In this document: one piece after another, positions 53,301 through 62,533 of the stretch | Numbering within the stretch: the stretch's first letter is position 1 | How the letters are laid out: the number at the start of each line of letters is the position of its first letter | Source: Pedobacter westerhofensis | GTDB taxonomy: Bacteria > Bacteroidota > Bacteroidia > Sphingobacteriales > Sphingobacteriaceae | NCBI RefSeq assembly: GCF_900182595.1 | Contig: NZ_FXTN01000003.1 | Span: forward strand, 62,001-126,000 | Length of the DNA: 64,000 nt | Reading direction: 5' to 3' | Made by a program: the position numbers and the translations under genes | The notes under the pieces: model-generated | What the model was told of the DNA's origin: nothing | Database searches by the model: none | What the model saw: the letters and a program-made list of their open reading frames with translations, nothing else

Positions 53301-56096
53301 CTAATCTACGTTATATACTTTGTTTACTGATTTTTTCGCGATTTTCTTATCCGCTTCAGTAATATTCATTTCAAAAGCCTTGGCTAAAATAAAAGCCTGC
53401 TGATCTGCATGTTGTTTTGCAAATCCGGTAGCAGTACTGCTGCTTTCTTTTCTTGAGATTACCTCAATATCCGAAAATGCAGTTTTCCGTGTTTTACGTA
53501 GCAAATAAGGCCATGCACCCATGTTCTCAGGTTCTTCCTGAACCCAAACAGCTTCAGTAGCATTCTTATAGCCTTTATACACAGCTTCCATCTGCGCAAG
53601 AGGTGTAGGATACAATTGCTCAACACGTACGATTGCTACATTTTTAATCTCTTCTTTCTGTTGTTTTTCCAGCAGTTCGTAATAAATCTTGCCACTGCAG
53701 AACAATACTCTTTTCACGTTATTCGCTTTTACATTGGCATCATCAATCACCTCTTTGAATTTACCATCGGTAAAATCGGCCAGTGGCGATACGCACGCAG
53801 GGTGGCGCAATAAACTTTTTGGGGTAAACACGATCAGTGGTTTTCTGAAATCACGTTTAAACTGGCGGCGGATCGCATGGAAGAAGTTAGCCGGTGTAGT
53901 ACAGTTTGTTACCTGCATGTTGTAATCAGCACACAGTTCCATAAAGCGTTCAATCCTTGCAGATGAATGCTCAGGTCCCTGTCCCTCATAACCGTGTGGC
54001 AATAACATGACCAGTCCGTTTTCACGCTGCCATTTAGTTTCTGCACTCGCAATATACTGGTCAACCACAATCTGTGCTCCGTTAAAGAAATCACCAAACT
54101 GAGCTTCCCATATCGTTAGTGCGTTTGGATTGGCCATTGCATAACCATATTCAAACCCAAGTACACCGTACTCAGATAAGTGAGAGTTATAAATATCAAA
54201 AGGGGCTTGCTGATCTGAAAGGTTGCACAACGGGATATATTCCTCTTCTGAATCTTCGAGGGTTAAAACAGCATGACGGTGCGAGAATGTACCACGCTCA
54301 ACATCCTGTCCGCTTAAGCGTACTCTTTTTCCTTCCTGAAGCAATGAAGCATAAGCCATTTGCTCACCCATTGCCCAGTCAAACACCTGTGTAGAGGTAG
54401 CCATTTTATTCCTGTCGGCAAAAAGTTTCTCAATTTTCTTGAAGAACTTTTTATCAGCCGGTAATGTACTGATCCTTTTCGCAATCTCCAGCAAAGTAGA
54501 TTTCTTCACAGAAGTATCCGGCGAAGTCACAAAATCCTCAGCACCTGCAATTCTCATATCAGCCCATGCGCCGGCAAATTTCACCGTCTGGTAGGTAGAA
54601 GTAATTTCTTTGGCTTCATTCAGTCTTTCCTGCAGGATACCACGGAACTCAACTTCCATCTCTTTTGCAAGACTGGCTTCCATTTTACCTTCAGTAATTA
54701 ACTGCTGAATATAGATATCCCTGGGGTTAGCATGCTGCTCGATGGTTTTATACAAAAGCGGCTGTGTAAATTTAGGTTCATCTGATTCATTGTGTCCAAA
54801 TCTGCGGTAACACAGGATATCAATGAATACATCGTTTTTATATTTCTGACGGTATTCCATTGCCAGGTTAATGGCATATACCAAAGCTTCAACATCATCC
54901 CCGTTCACATGGAACACTGGAGAAAGCGTTACCTTTGCAATATCCGTACAATACGTACTGGTACGCCCGTCTTTGTAGTTAGTTGTAAAGCCAATCTGGT
55001 TATTGATCACCAGGTGAATTGTGCCACCAGTTTTGTAGCCATCAAGGCCAGCCATCTGGATCACCTCATAAACAATACCCTGACCAGCTACCGAAGCATC
55101 ACCATGGATAAGGATAGGGGCAATACGCGAATTGTCACCTTCGTACTTAAAATCAATTTTAGAACGGGTCATCCCTTCTACCACACCATTTACTGTTTCC
55201 AGATGGGACGGGTTAGGGCATAAACTCAGGTGGACGTTTTTACCGGTTTCTGTAGTTACATCAGTAGAGTAGCCCAGGTGGTATTTCACATCTCCTCCAA
55301 ACGGGGATTCTGCGCTGTAGCCTTTACCTTCAAATTCCGCGAATATATCCTTATAGGTTTTTTGCATGATATTGGCGAGAACATTCAAACGTCCCCTATG
55401 TGCCATACCGATCACAAATTCTTCAATACCCAATGCTGCACCTTTCTCAATTACCGAATCGAGGGCAGGTATCAATGCTTCTGCACCTTCCAGTGAAAAT
55501 CTTTTCTGCCCAAGGAACTTGGTGCCAAGGAAATTTTCAAAGCTTACCGCCTCATTCAGTTTTTTTAGGATTCTTCTTTTTTCCTCGATTGAAAAGTTTG
55601 GCGTGTTCTGCACACTTTCCATCTTATTTTCAATCCAGCCCAATACCTCCGGGGTACGTACAAATTTGTATTCCGCACCGATAGACCTGCAGTAAGTCTT
55701 TTGAAGAAAGGCAATGATATCACGAAGTTTGGCCGTACCGATGCCCAGTTCTACACCAGAATTAAATGGCGTGTCCAGGTCGGCCTCAGATAACCCAAAG
55801 TTTTCAATATCCAGCGTAGGCAAATGCTGACGTCTTTCCCTTACAGGATTGGTATGCGTAAACAGGTGACCGCGCTGACGATAGCCATTGATCATGTTCA
55901 GCACATTCACTTCCTTTAAAAATTGCTCAGGAGCAACTTCACTAACTTGTCCGCCTTCTGCTCCCCTTCCGAAATCAAAACCCTCAAAAAACTTTTGCCA
56001 GCCAAATTCGACAGCGTTAGGGTCCTCTTTATAAGTTTGATAGATAGAATCGATGTATTCGGCATTTGCGCCGTTGAGATAAGATAAATTATCCAT
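53301..56096 (-). CDS. sucA: 2-oxoglutarate dehydrogenase E1 component
   Basis: A 931-residue thiamine-diphosphate enzyme of normal E1o length. The N-terminus [20 protein letters not shown] is the E2-interaction helix. The core has [16 protein letters not shown], the ThDP/Mg region [17 protein letters not shown] and [28 protein letters not shown], and the C-terminal half with [19 protein letters not shown] and [20 protein letters not shown]. It decarboxylates 2-oxoglutarate and passes the succinyl group to the E2 lipoyl arm. It is cotranscribed with sucB; E3 (lpdA) is about 7 kb away in the window. Confidence 0.96.
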   Translation of the reverse strand: MDNLSYLNGANAEYIDSIYQTYKEDPNAVEFGWQKFFEGFDFGRGAEGGQVSEVAPEQFLKEVNVLNMINGYRQRGHLFTHTNPVRERRQHLPTLDIENFGLSEADLDTPFNSGVELGIGTAKLRDIIAFLQKTYCRSIGAEYKFVRTPEVLGWIENKMESVQNTPNFSIEEKRRILKKLNEAVSFENFLGTKFLGQKRFSLEGAEALIPALDSVIEKGAALGIEEFVIGMAHRGRLNVLANIMQKTYKDIFAEFEGKGYSAESPFGGDVKYHLGYSTDVTTETGKNVHLSLCPNPSHLETVNGVVEGMTRSKIDFKYEGDNSRIAPILIHGDASVAGQGIVYEVIQMAGLDGYKTGGTIHLVINNQIGFTTNYKDGRTSTYCTDIAKVTLSPVFHVNGDDVEALVYAINLAMEYRQKYKNDVFIDILCYRRFGHNESDEPKFTQPLLYKTIEQHANPRDIYIQQLITEGKMEASLAKEMEVEFRGILQERLNEAKEITSTYQTVKFAGAWADMRIAGAEDFVTSPDTSVKKSTLLEIAKRISTLPADKKFFKKIEKLFADRNKMATSTQVFDWAMGEQMAYASLLQEGKRVRLSGQDVERGTFSHRHAVLTLEDSEEEYIPLCNLSDQQAPFDIYNSHLSEYGVLGFEYGYAMANPNALTIWEAQFGDFFNGAQIVVDQYIASAETKWQRENGLVMLLPHGYEGQGPEHSSARIERFMELCADYNMQVTNCTTPANFFHAIRRQFKRDFRKPLIVFTPKSLLRHPACVSPLADFTDGKFKEVIDDANVKANNVKRVLFCSGKIYYELLEKQQKEEIKNVAIVRVEQLYPTPLAQMEAVYKGYKNATEAVWVQEEPENMGAWPYLLRKTRKTAFSDIEVISRKESSSTATGFAKQHADQQAFILAKAFEMNITEADKKIAKKSVNKVYNVD

Positions 56097-56150
56097 TGTT
56101 TATGAATTGATATAAGTATGGCAAAATTAGGATTTTACCGCGTAAAACGG

Positions 56151-57029
56151 TCATAATTCTTCAAGAAAATCTGTGATGTCACAAACGTTTTTCAGTGGTG
56201 TAAGGCGATTGTCTACAAGAATATCAAATTCCGATATTAAACTTCCTGCAACCAGTAAAGGAACATTCACATGCTCCATCACTTTTCCAATTATTTTGTT
56301 GATATCTTTTCCCAGGTTCAATGAAGTAAGAACAATAAAAGCGTAGTCTGGCTTGTAGGAAACAATGACTTTTTTCACATCACTGTATGGAATTTCCTGT
56401 CCCAGGTAAAGTGTATCCATTCCACAGCTTTTCAGCAGGTACCTCGCAAAAAGCAGTCCGGTTTCATGCATTTCTGCTTCGGGCAGGAATAATAAAAATC
56501 TTTTAGGGTTTTCTTTAACAGGTTTTTCAATTTTATCGATCTCGACAATGATTCTGTCGCGGATCAGGTTAGAAGCAAAATGCTCCTGTGAGGGGTCTAT
56601 TGCACCGGTCTGCCACAGCATCCCAACTTTCTTCATGAAAGGAAAAAGCACCAGGTCCATGGTTTTTGTGAGCCCGAATTCCTCGATACATCCTGAAAGG
56701 ATTTCTGCAAAAGCAACTTCATCATAATGAAGTGTCGCATCAGACAGACGGAGTACCTGTACAGTGTCATTGTTAAAGTCGGACTGAAACTGCATGACCA
56801 TTTCAGCAATCTGCTCCTTTGTCATCTTGGCGATCCTACTGATCTTATAGCCCTTTTCATTGAGTGTAACAATATTGAGCAGCAGTTTCAGATCATCTTC
56901 ATCATAAAACCTGATATTCGTTGGTGTTCTTTTTGGCGGTACCAGATTGTACCTCGCTTCCCACGCTCTGATCGTGTGCGCTTTAATACCTATAAGGCCT
57001 TCGATGTCACTGATTGAAAATTTTTTCAC
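56151..57029 (-). CDS. MerR-family regulator with CarH-like cobalamin-binding domain
   Basis: A 292-residue protein. The MerR winged helix (residues 1-~70) reads FSISDIEGLIGIKAHTIRAW then ARYNLVPPKRTPTNIRFYDEDDL. A four-helix B12-cap bundle (~95-165) has LWQTGAIDPSQEH, in which Trp139, Glu149 and His150 match the Wx9EH motif of CarH photoreceptors. The B12-binding Rossmann domain (~175-292) has EMHETG (186-191), the ExHxxG motif whose His188 would be the lower cobalt ligand. The motifs agree with an adenosylcobalamin-bound tetrameric repressor that dissociates from DNA in light. It lies 100 bp downstream of the cry-DASH gene on the same strand, which fits control of photoprotective genes (inference). 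Confidence 0.88.
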   Translation of the reverse strand: MKKFSISDIEGLIGIKAHTIRAWEARYNLVPPKRTPTNIRFYDEDDLKLLLNIVTLNEKGYKISRIAKMTKEQIAEMVMQFQSDFNNDTVQVLRLSDATLHYDEVAFAEILSGCIEEFGLTKTMDLVLFPFMKKVGMLWQTGAIDPSQEHFASNLIRDRIIVEIDKIEKPVKENPKRFLLFLPEAEMHETGLLFARYLLKSCGMDTLYLGQEIPYSDVKKVIVSYKPDYAFIVLTSLNLGKDINKIIGKVMEHVNVPLLVAGSLISEFDILVDNRLTPLKNVCDITDFLEEL

Positions 57030-57129
57030 TTTCTTCGTTAACAGCTATTAAACAAAATTGTTCCTTCTTTTATTTTTGTCTAACATAATAAAAAACTTTT
57101 CAATCCCATGCTAAATATGCCCTGATATT

Positions 57130-58383
57130 TTAGGAAGGAGCATAAATCTCCAGGTCCAGCATTTTAATTTGTTTATCCAGATCAAAAGTGTTTTTCGAAC
57201 GCGGGTCTTTCCCTCCCATAGCTACGTTTGCCCAGTTGCCCCAGTTGCTTGCCGGAGAATAGTCGATCAGCTTTTGTTCAAAGTAGCTCGCCCCGTCCAG
57301 CCAGTTTAATTTCAGTACATAGATCAGGAAAGTAGCCACGATCAGCCGTCCTGCGTGAGGAATAAAACCTGATACATTGAGATCATTCATATATTTATCC
57401 ACCAGTCCGTGCCCGGTGTTACCGTCTTTCCATGCCTGCAGATTTATCTCGGACTGCCCTGCATCCGAAGGGCTTTCTATATCAGTAACAATGTCTGTAA
57501 AATAATGCAGGGTATGTTTCTTAAACATGAACCTAAAGTAATCGCGCCACAGCAGCCCAAGGATCAGATGGCTAAAATTACCATTTGTACCAAATTTTCG
57601 CTCTGCATCCTTCACTGCCCAGTACACCTTTCTTGGCGAGAGACAACCTAAGGCCAGCCATGGTGATAATTTTGAGGAATAAACATGTTTATCTGCATTT
57701 GTCCGGCTGTTGATCCTGGCATAAATCTCCGCTCCTTCGCTAAACAAATCGTTTAAGTGAGCAATCCCACTTTCTTCTCCGCCAAGGGGACCAGTGGATA
57801 CCGCCTCATAATCCGGCAGCTCGCCCCAGGAATCAACCTCAACCAGGCTGATCACTTCAGGGGATAGAAAACATGCTTTTACAATTGCATCTCGCTCTGT
57901 CTTCTTTTTAAATTGCGCAAAAATATCAGGAATGTCTTTAATCGGGAAAGGAAGATCTTCTTTGTTGTAAAGCGTATGGCCAATGAAATGCTTCAGGTTA
58001 ACTTTTAGTTTCCAGAGCAGGTCTTCCACATTGGAAGAAACTGTAGTCTCTTTGGTGGCCACCTCGCGGTGATGATAAACTTCTGCAATTTCATATTGCT
58101 CTACCAGCGCAGGCATATGTTCTTCGGGGCTTCCATTCACCACCAGTAGATTACCGCCTATTTTCTTCAAAGATTCCCGCAGCGCAGATACACTCTCGAT
58201 CAGGAACTGAACCCTGCTGTTCCCTTCTTTGATTTTCCCTTCTGCGTTGTATTCGAAATGTGCCGGATCAAAAAAGTATACGGGTAGAATACTGTCTGAC
58301 TTCGCGATTGCTTCCACCAACATTTCATTGTCATGTAAACGCAGATCATTTCTAAACCAAACGAGTATCTTCTTCTCTTTCAT
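57130..58383 (-). CDS. DASH-type cryptochrome / photolyase
   Basis: A 417-residue flavoprotein. The N-terminal antenna domain has ILVWFRNDLRLHDNEML and HHREVATKETTVSSNVEDLL. The FAD domain has SSKLSPWLALGCLSPRKVYWAV, HLILGLLWRDYFRFMFKK, LNVSGFIPHAGRLIVATFLIY and SNWGNWANVAMGGKDPRSKNTFDLDKQ in separate conserved blocks. The SNWGNW and GKDPR patterns are characteristic of the DASH branch, which repairs cyclobutane dimers mainly in single-stranded DNA or signals light. It is divergent from the SDR-photolyase pair and upstream of the CarH-like gene on its own strand. A plausible promoter lies at 58550-58577. Confidence 0.9.
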   Translation of the reverse strand: MKEKKILVWFRNDLRLHDNEMLVEAIAKSDSILPVYFFDPAHFEYNAEGKIKEGNSRVQFLIESVSALRESLKKIGGNLLVVNGSPEEHMPALVEQYEIAEVYHHREVATKETTVSSNVEDLLWKLKVNLKHFIGHTLYNKEDLPFPIKDIPDIFAQFKKKTERDAIVKACFLSPEVISLVEVDSWGELPDYEAVSTGPLGGEESGIAHLNDLFSEGAEIYARINSRTNADKHVYSSKLSPWLALGCLSPRKVYWAVKDAERKFGTNGNFSHLILGLLWRDYFRFMFKKHTLHYFTDIVTDIESPSDAGQSEINLQAWKDGNTGHGLVDKYMNDLNVSGFIPHAGRLIVATFLIYVLKLNWLDGASYFEQKLIDYSPASNWGNWANVAMGGKDPRSKNTFDLDKQIKMLDLEIYAPS

Positions 58384-58549
58384 GATTTTATCTCCAACAG
58401 CCTAAGGCAGCTAATGTTTCTGATTTTGCACAAGATTTATTTAGACGCAGTGTAGATCTGTTTTTTAAGACACGAGCGCTCAAAATCCAGCTTGATGCAA
58501 TCTTATGCAGGCTTTATACTGATAATACTAAATTTTCAGTAATAAGGAT

Positions 58550-58577
58550 CAAAAATATAGCATTTTTATCCTAACAA
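58550..58577 (-). promoter_or_regulatory. Candidate sigma-A promoter for the cry-DASH gene
   Basis: On the minus strand TTG (58577-58575) is followed after 17 bp by TATTTTTG (58557-58550), fitting the Bacteroidota consensus TTG then TAnnTTTG at slightly short spacing. It lies about 165 bp before the start codon inside the 289-bp divergent region. The rest of that region shows no gene. Confidence 0.4.
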
Positions 58578-58672
58578 CTAATACCGATAGTAATATTTAC
58601 ATAAGCAAAACAAATACTTCTATAAAAAACACAGATTTAAAACCAAAATCAGATTATCGAGGTATATAAATT

Positions 58673-59581
58673 ATGAATGAGCGTATTTTAATCACGGGTG
58701 CCACAGGCATGCTTGGAAAAGAATTGGTCCGGGCCCTATTGGAATCCGGATATCAGGTATCCGTACTTACCAGGAAGCTTACAGAGATCGATAATGTTCA
58801 GGTTTTCCTGTGGGACGTCAACAAAGGGACGATTGATGCCAGTTGCCTGAAAGATGTAGACACTATTATCCATCTGGCCGGTGAAGGTATTGCCAAAGAG
58901 AAGTGGACTGAAAAACGTAAAAAAGAACTCATCAACAGCCGGGTATTGTCTGCCCGCTTATTATTTAAAACCTTGGCTGAACACAGCAATCAGGTAAAGA
59001 ATTTTATCTCCGCAGCTGCGGTAGGTTACTATGGACAGCGGGACGACGAAATCCTCACAGAAACCAGCCCTGCAGGAACTGATTTTATGGCAGAATGCTG
59101 TACCAAATGGGAAAAGGCTGCCGACGAAGGAAAGGAACTTGGGCTCAGGGTTGTTAAAATTCGCACAGGGATAGTGCTGAGTAAGGATGACGGGGCATTA
59201 CCACAGATGTCTGTACCCATAAAATTCTTTGTTGGTGCTCCGCTTGGAACAGGTAAACAATGGATTCCATGGATACATCATCAGGACATGACCCGGATTT
59301 ATATACACGCTGTAAAGGATAAGTCTTTAGAAGGGGTTTACAATGCCTGCGCAGCTTTTCCTGTAACGAACAAAATGCTGACTAAAGCCATTGCAAAACA
59401 ACTGCACAGACCGGTATGGCCGATTGCTGTACCAGAGAGCGTGATGAAACTCATCCTGGGAGAAATGAGTGCTGTAGTACTTAACAGCACCAACACTTCC
59501 GCACAAAAATTATTAAGCACAGGATTTACCTTCAGCTACATCCGTCTTGAAGATGCTTTATCCGATATTTATAGTTCATGA
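58673..59581 (+). CDS. TIGR01777-family SDR epimerase-like protein
   Basis: A 302-residue protein with N-terminal Rossmann loop ILITGATGMLGKELVRALL. The family motif DTIIHLAGEGIAKEKWTEKRKKEL and SAAAVGYYGQRDDEILTE (YYG position) follow. The C-terminal DUF1731 extension is LNSTNTSAQKLLSTGFTFSYIRLEDAL. These proteins bind NAD(P); their substrate is not known in bacteria. Its stop overlaps the photolyase start by 4 bp, so the two are coupled. Such epimerase-photolyase pairs are common in bacteria and suggest a photoprotective role. Confidence 0.9.
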   Translation: MNERILITGATGMLGKELVRALLESGYQVSVLTRKLTEIDNVQVFLWDVNKGTIDASCLKDVDTIIHLAGEGIAKEKWTEKRKKELINSRVLSARLLFKTLAEHSNQVKNFISAAAVGYYGQRDDEILTETSPAGTDFMAECCTKWEKAADEGKELGLRVVKIRTGIVLSKDDGALPQMSVPIKFFVGAPLGTGKQWIPWIHHQDMTRIYIHAVKDKSLEGVYNACAAFPVTNKMLTKAIAKQLHRPVWPIAVPESVMKLILGEMSAVVLNSTNTSAQKLLSTGFTFSYIRLEDALSDIYSS

Positions 59582-60882
59582 ACAAAGAGATTAACATTTG
59601 CTGGCTGAGAAGAGATTTAAGATTAAATGATAACGCCGCATTATATCACGCATTAAAAGGAGAGTTTCCTGTATTACTGCTGTTTATATTTGATAAAAAC
59701 ATACTAGATGACCTGCATGATAAAAAGGATGCGCGGGTAACCTTTATTTACCAGCAGCTACAGGAGATTGAAAATAAATTGCAAAAGAAGGGATCTTCGC
59801 TACTGATTAAACACGGTACACCTGAACAAGCCTGGTCATCCCTGTTAAAAGAATATACCGTTAAAAATGTGTATACCAATCATGATTACGAACCTTATGC
59901 TGCAGAGCGGGATGATAGCCTTGCTGAATTCCTGCGCTCTGAAGACATCGCCCTGCATACTTACAAAGATCAGGTGATCTTTGAAAAGGACGAGGTGGTG
60001 AAAGCAGATGGCAAGCCTTATACTGTTTTCACCCCATATTTCCGCCAGTGGATGCTCAAACTGAATGGTTTTTATCTGAAGGCATATCCTGTTGAGAAGT
60101 ATCTGAAGAACTTATTCCAAACGGATCCCCTGGCTTTTCCATCCTTATCTTCCCTGGGCTTTGAGAAATCTGATCAGGAATTTCCTTCTGCGGATTTTGA
60201 AAGAAAACTTGCTGAATATGAAGAACGAAGGGATTATCCCGGAGATGATGCGACTACAAGGATTGGCCTGCATCTCAGGTTTGGAACTGTAAGCATCAGG
60301 GATGCTGCTTCCACTGCGCAGGATGCCAAAGCAAACAAATGGCTTTCGGAGCTAGCCTGGAGGGATTTCTATATGATGATCCTTTGGCATTTTCCACAGG
60401 TGGCAACCAAGTCATTTAAACCGGCATATGATAATATCAGATGGCGCAATGATGAAAAGGAATTTGAAGCCTGGAAAAATGGTAAAACCGGATATCCTAT
60501 TGTTGATGCCGGGATGAACCAACTGAATCAGATTGGCTATATGCACAACAGGGTCAGAATGATCGTAGGTAGTTTTTTAACGAAACATCTGCTGATCGAC
60601 TGGCGCTGGGGCGAAGCTTACTTTGCAGAGAAGTTACTGGATTACGAAATGGCCAGCAATGTGGGAGGATGGCAATGGGCCTGCGGCTGTGGCAATGATG
60701 CAGCACCCTATTTCAGGGTGTTTAATCCCGAGCTGCAGGCAAAGAAATTTGATCCTAAGAATAAGTACATCTACCACTGGGCGCCTGAGTATAAAACAGA
60801 AAAGCATGTACAACCTATAGTTGAGCATGCTTTTGCAAGAGAAAGGATTCTCAAAGTATTTAAAGAAGCTTTGGCGGGTTAA
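59578..60882 (+). CDS. Class I deoxyribodipyrimidine photolyase
   Basis: A 434-residue CPD-type photolyase. The antenna domain has ICWLRRDLRLNDNAALYHAL. The FAD/DNA domain shows TTRIGLHLRFGTVSIRDA, WLSELAWRDFYMMILWHFP, KNGKTGYPIVDAGMNQLN then MHNRVRMIVGSFLTKHLLIDW, and EMASNVGGWQWACGCGNDAAPYFRVFNP in separate blocks. The Asn in SNVGGWQW is the residue near FAD N5 that marks photolyases. It repairs cyclobutane pyrimidine dimers in blue light. It overlaps the SDR gene and ends just before two minus-strand FKBP genes that converge on it. Confidence 0.94.
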   Translation: MNKEINICWLRRDLRLNDNAALYHALKGEFPVLLLFIFDKNILDDLHDKKDARVTFIYQQLQEIENKLQKKGSSLLIKHGTPEQAWSSLLKEYTVKNVYTNHDYEPYAAERDDSLAEFLRSEDIALHTYKDQVIFEKDEVVKADGKPYTVFTPYFRQWMLKLNGFYLKAYPVEKYLKNLFQTDPLAFPSLSSLGFEKSDQEFPSADFERKLAEYEERRDYPGDDATTRIGLHLRFGTVSIRDAASTAQDAKANKWLSELAWRDFYMMILWHFPQVATKSFKPAYDNIRWRNDEKEFEAWKNGKTGYPIVDAGMNQLNQIGYMHNRVRMIVGSFLTKHLLIDWRWGEAYFAEKLLDYEMASNVGGWQWACGCGNDAAPYFRVFNPELQAKKFDPKNKYIYHWAPEYKTEKHVQPIVEHAFARERILKVFKEALAG

Positions 60883-60897
60883 TCCGCCAGGCTTTAT

Positions 60898-61806
60898 TTA
60901 TTGTGTAACGGACAAAATTTCTAAGTCGAAATCTAAAATCGCATTTCCAGGAACGGCAACCCCGTTACCTGTTGTTGAATAACCAAGTCTAGAAGGTATG
61001 ATCATCCGGATTTTCCCACCCTTTTCTAACTTTCCGGGAAGTAACTTGCTAAATGCAGGTATAAAACCAGTAATATCTGCTGCGCTTCCATTGTCAGTAC
61101 TTGAATCAAAAACCGTTCCATCAGTCAAACGACCTGTATAGGCTATCTGAATACCAGAATTGGCCGTAATTGGATATGTCCCGCTTCCAACGGCCGAAAT
61201 ACTGTACCAAATTCCTGAAGGATCTTTAGTCATACTTAAACCTTTGCTTGTCACAAAAGCCTGTATCAGCCTGTCATCAAGCTGTGCCTGTGTAGTATCT
61301 GGGTACGTTGTTATTGTTAAATCAATATTCTGATTAGAAGGAACATCCCCAGTCCCATTTCTGCCAAAGGCAAGATGAGAAGGAAGTAGTATCCTTGCAG
61401 AACCCCCACGTTTCAGTTTCAGCATCACATCACGAATCGCAGGAATATTATAAGCGGCGCTATTATAGCTCAGCGAGTTGGTATATCCCACAAAAGTACC
61501 CAGATTGTAGTAACTACCTGTAGAAAGATAAGTAACACCATTTTCAAGGCCTTTAATCGTACCAGTATAAAGTATAGAGTCTGTGTTCTTTAACACATTT
61601 CCTGTCCCCTGAGTCAGTATCTGATAGTAATATCCTGTTTTTGCGGAGTCCAGTATCATGCTACTGGTCAGATTATTTTTTGTGATGTAATCTGTAATTT
61701 TCGCATTGTCTGTACTCTGTATGGATTCATAATCCTTTTTACAAGAGGTAAAAATGATGGTTAGGCCAGCTAAGGCTAGGATATATCCTGAAAACTTTTT
61801 AAGCAT
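60898..61806 (-). CDS. Lipoprotein with two FKBP-type peptidyl-prolyl isomerase domains
   Basis: A 302-residue lipoprotein. The signal MLKKFSGYILALAGLTIIFT is followed by the lipobox SCKKD. The C-terminal FKBP domain (~205-300) is canonical: IQIAYTGRLTDGTVFDSS and a hydrophobic IPAFSKLLPGKLEKGGKIRM then GNAILDFDLEIL. The N-terminal copy (~75-185) keeps the fold (ILYTGTIKGLENGVTYLS, LAFGRNGTGDVPSNQNIDL) but lacks the FDSS active-site stretch and is probably not catalytic. It helps fold proteins in the periplasm. It follows the single-domain FKBP gene by only 3 bp. Confidence 0.9.
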   Translation of the reverse strand: MLKKFSGYILALAGLTIIFTSCKKDYESIQSTDNAKITDYITKNNLTSSMILDSAKTGYYYQILTQGTGNVLKNTDSILYTGTIKGLENGVTYLSTGSYYNLGTFVGYTNSLSYNSAAYNIPAIRDVMLKLKRGGSARILLPSHLAFGRNGTGDVPSNQNIDLTITTYPDTTQAQLDDRLIQAFVTSKGLSMTKDPSGIWYSISAVGSGTYPITANSGIQIAYTGRLTDGTVFDSSTDNGSAADITGFIPAFSKLLPGKLEKGGKIRMIIPSRLGYSTTGNGVAVPGNAILDFDLEILSVTQ

Positions 61807-61809
61807 TAT

Positions 61810-62337
61810 TTATGGTGTTGTTGGAACTTTTTTTGTGTGTAAAGGAATTAATCTGATGTCAAAATCAAGGTTTGTATTGGGCAGTAATATTGTGCTTATT
61901 CTCCGGTTCTGGTAACCCAGGGCTGCAGGGATCAGCAACCTGATCCGCCCTCCGACCTTTATCAGCGGAATCCCCTTCTGCCACCCTTCGATAGCATCAG
62001 CAAGCTTCAGTTTGGTAGCTACAGTGTCATCGATGCTGGTTGCGGTAGAATCAAATAAAGTGCCCTCGGGAAATGTTCTGCCAATATAATGTACACGTAT
62101 ACTGTCATCAGGCAGCGCTGTTTTTCCAGTATCAGGTCCTATGTTAATAACCTGGTAGTAGAATCCCCTCGGATCCTTCTTAAAATCTGCAGTTTGTTTT
62201 GTACTATCAAGATAGTGCGTGATTTTTGCGAGATCTGAAGGAAGTTGCGCCTCCTTGTCATACAATGGATCCGTTTTACAGGCCATGTACAAACATGAAG
62301 CTAGAACAACAAGCAACAGATTCCTAATTTTTAACAT
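61810..62337 (-). CDS. FKBP-type peptidyl-prolyl isomerase lipoprotein
   Basis: About 175 residues. I chose the ATG at 62335-62337 because it gives the lipoprotein signal MLKIRNLLLVVLASCLYMAC; an ATG at 62400 would add 21 residues before it. One FKBP domain follows, with IRVHYIGRTFPEGTLFDST, IEGWQKGIPLIKVGGRIRLL, PAALGYQNR and LLPNTNLDFDIRLI. It is the first gene of a two-gene unit with the double-domain FKBP gene 3 bp later, both anchored in the envelope. Confidence 0.9.
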   Translation of the reverse strand: MLKIRNLLLVVLASCLYMACKTDPLYDKEAQLPSDLAKITHYLDSTKQTADFKKDPRGFYYQVINIGPDTGKTALPDDSIRVHYIGRTFPEGTLFDSTATSIDDTVATKLKLADAIEGWQKGIPLIKVGGRIRLLIPAALGYQNRRISTILLPNTNLDFDIRLIPLHTKKVPTTP

Positions 62338-62365
62338 ATTGCACAAAAATAGTCTTTTATTGGGG

Positions 62366-62527
62366 ATGGTACAATATTTAACCAATTTTAACAAATACAA
62401 AACGAAAAACCCGGGGTTTGCAATACTCCCGGATTCAAAAAACTTTCCTGAACATTACAAACACCGGGCTTTACCGGATCTTAAGAAAGAACTTTTACAG
62501 GAAAAGTATGATCTTTCCTTAAACTGA
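62366..62527 (+). CDS. Possible small protein of 53 residues
   Basis: This is an ATG-started frame between the FKBP gene and the acyl-CoA dehydrogenase gene. The product begins MVQYLTNFNKYKTKNPGF and ends LKKELLQEKYDLSLN, hydrophilic with no signal or membrane segment. Codon use looks natural, and GGGGA directly precedes the ATG. It starts 28 bp from the divergent FKBP start and ends 6 bp before the convergent acyl-CoA dehydrogenase stop. No family is recognised; it may be a true small gene or a remnant. Confidence 0.35.
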   Translation: MVQYLTNFNKYKTKNPGFAILPDSKNFPEHYKHRALPDLKKELLQEKYDLSLN

Positions 62528-62533
62528 TCTGTA

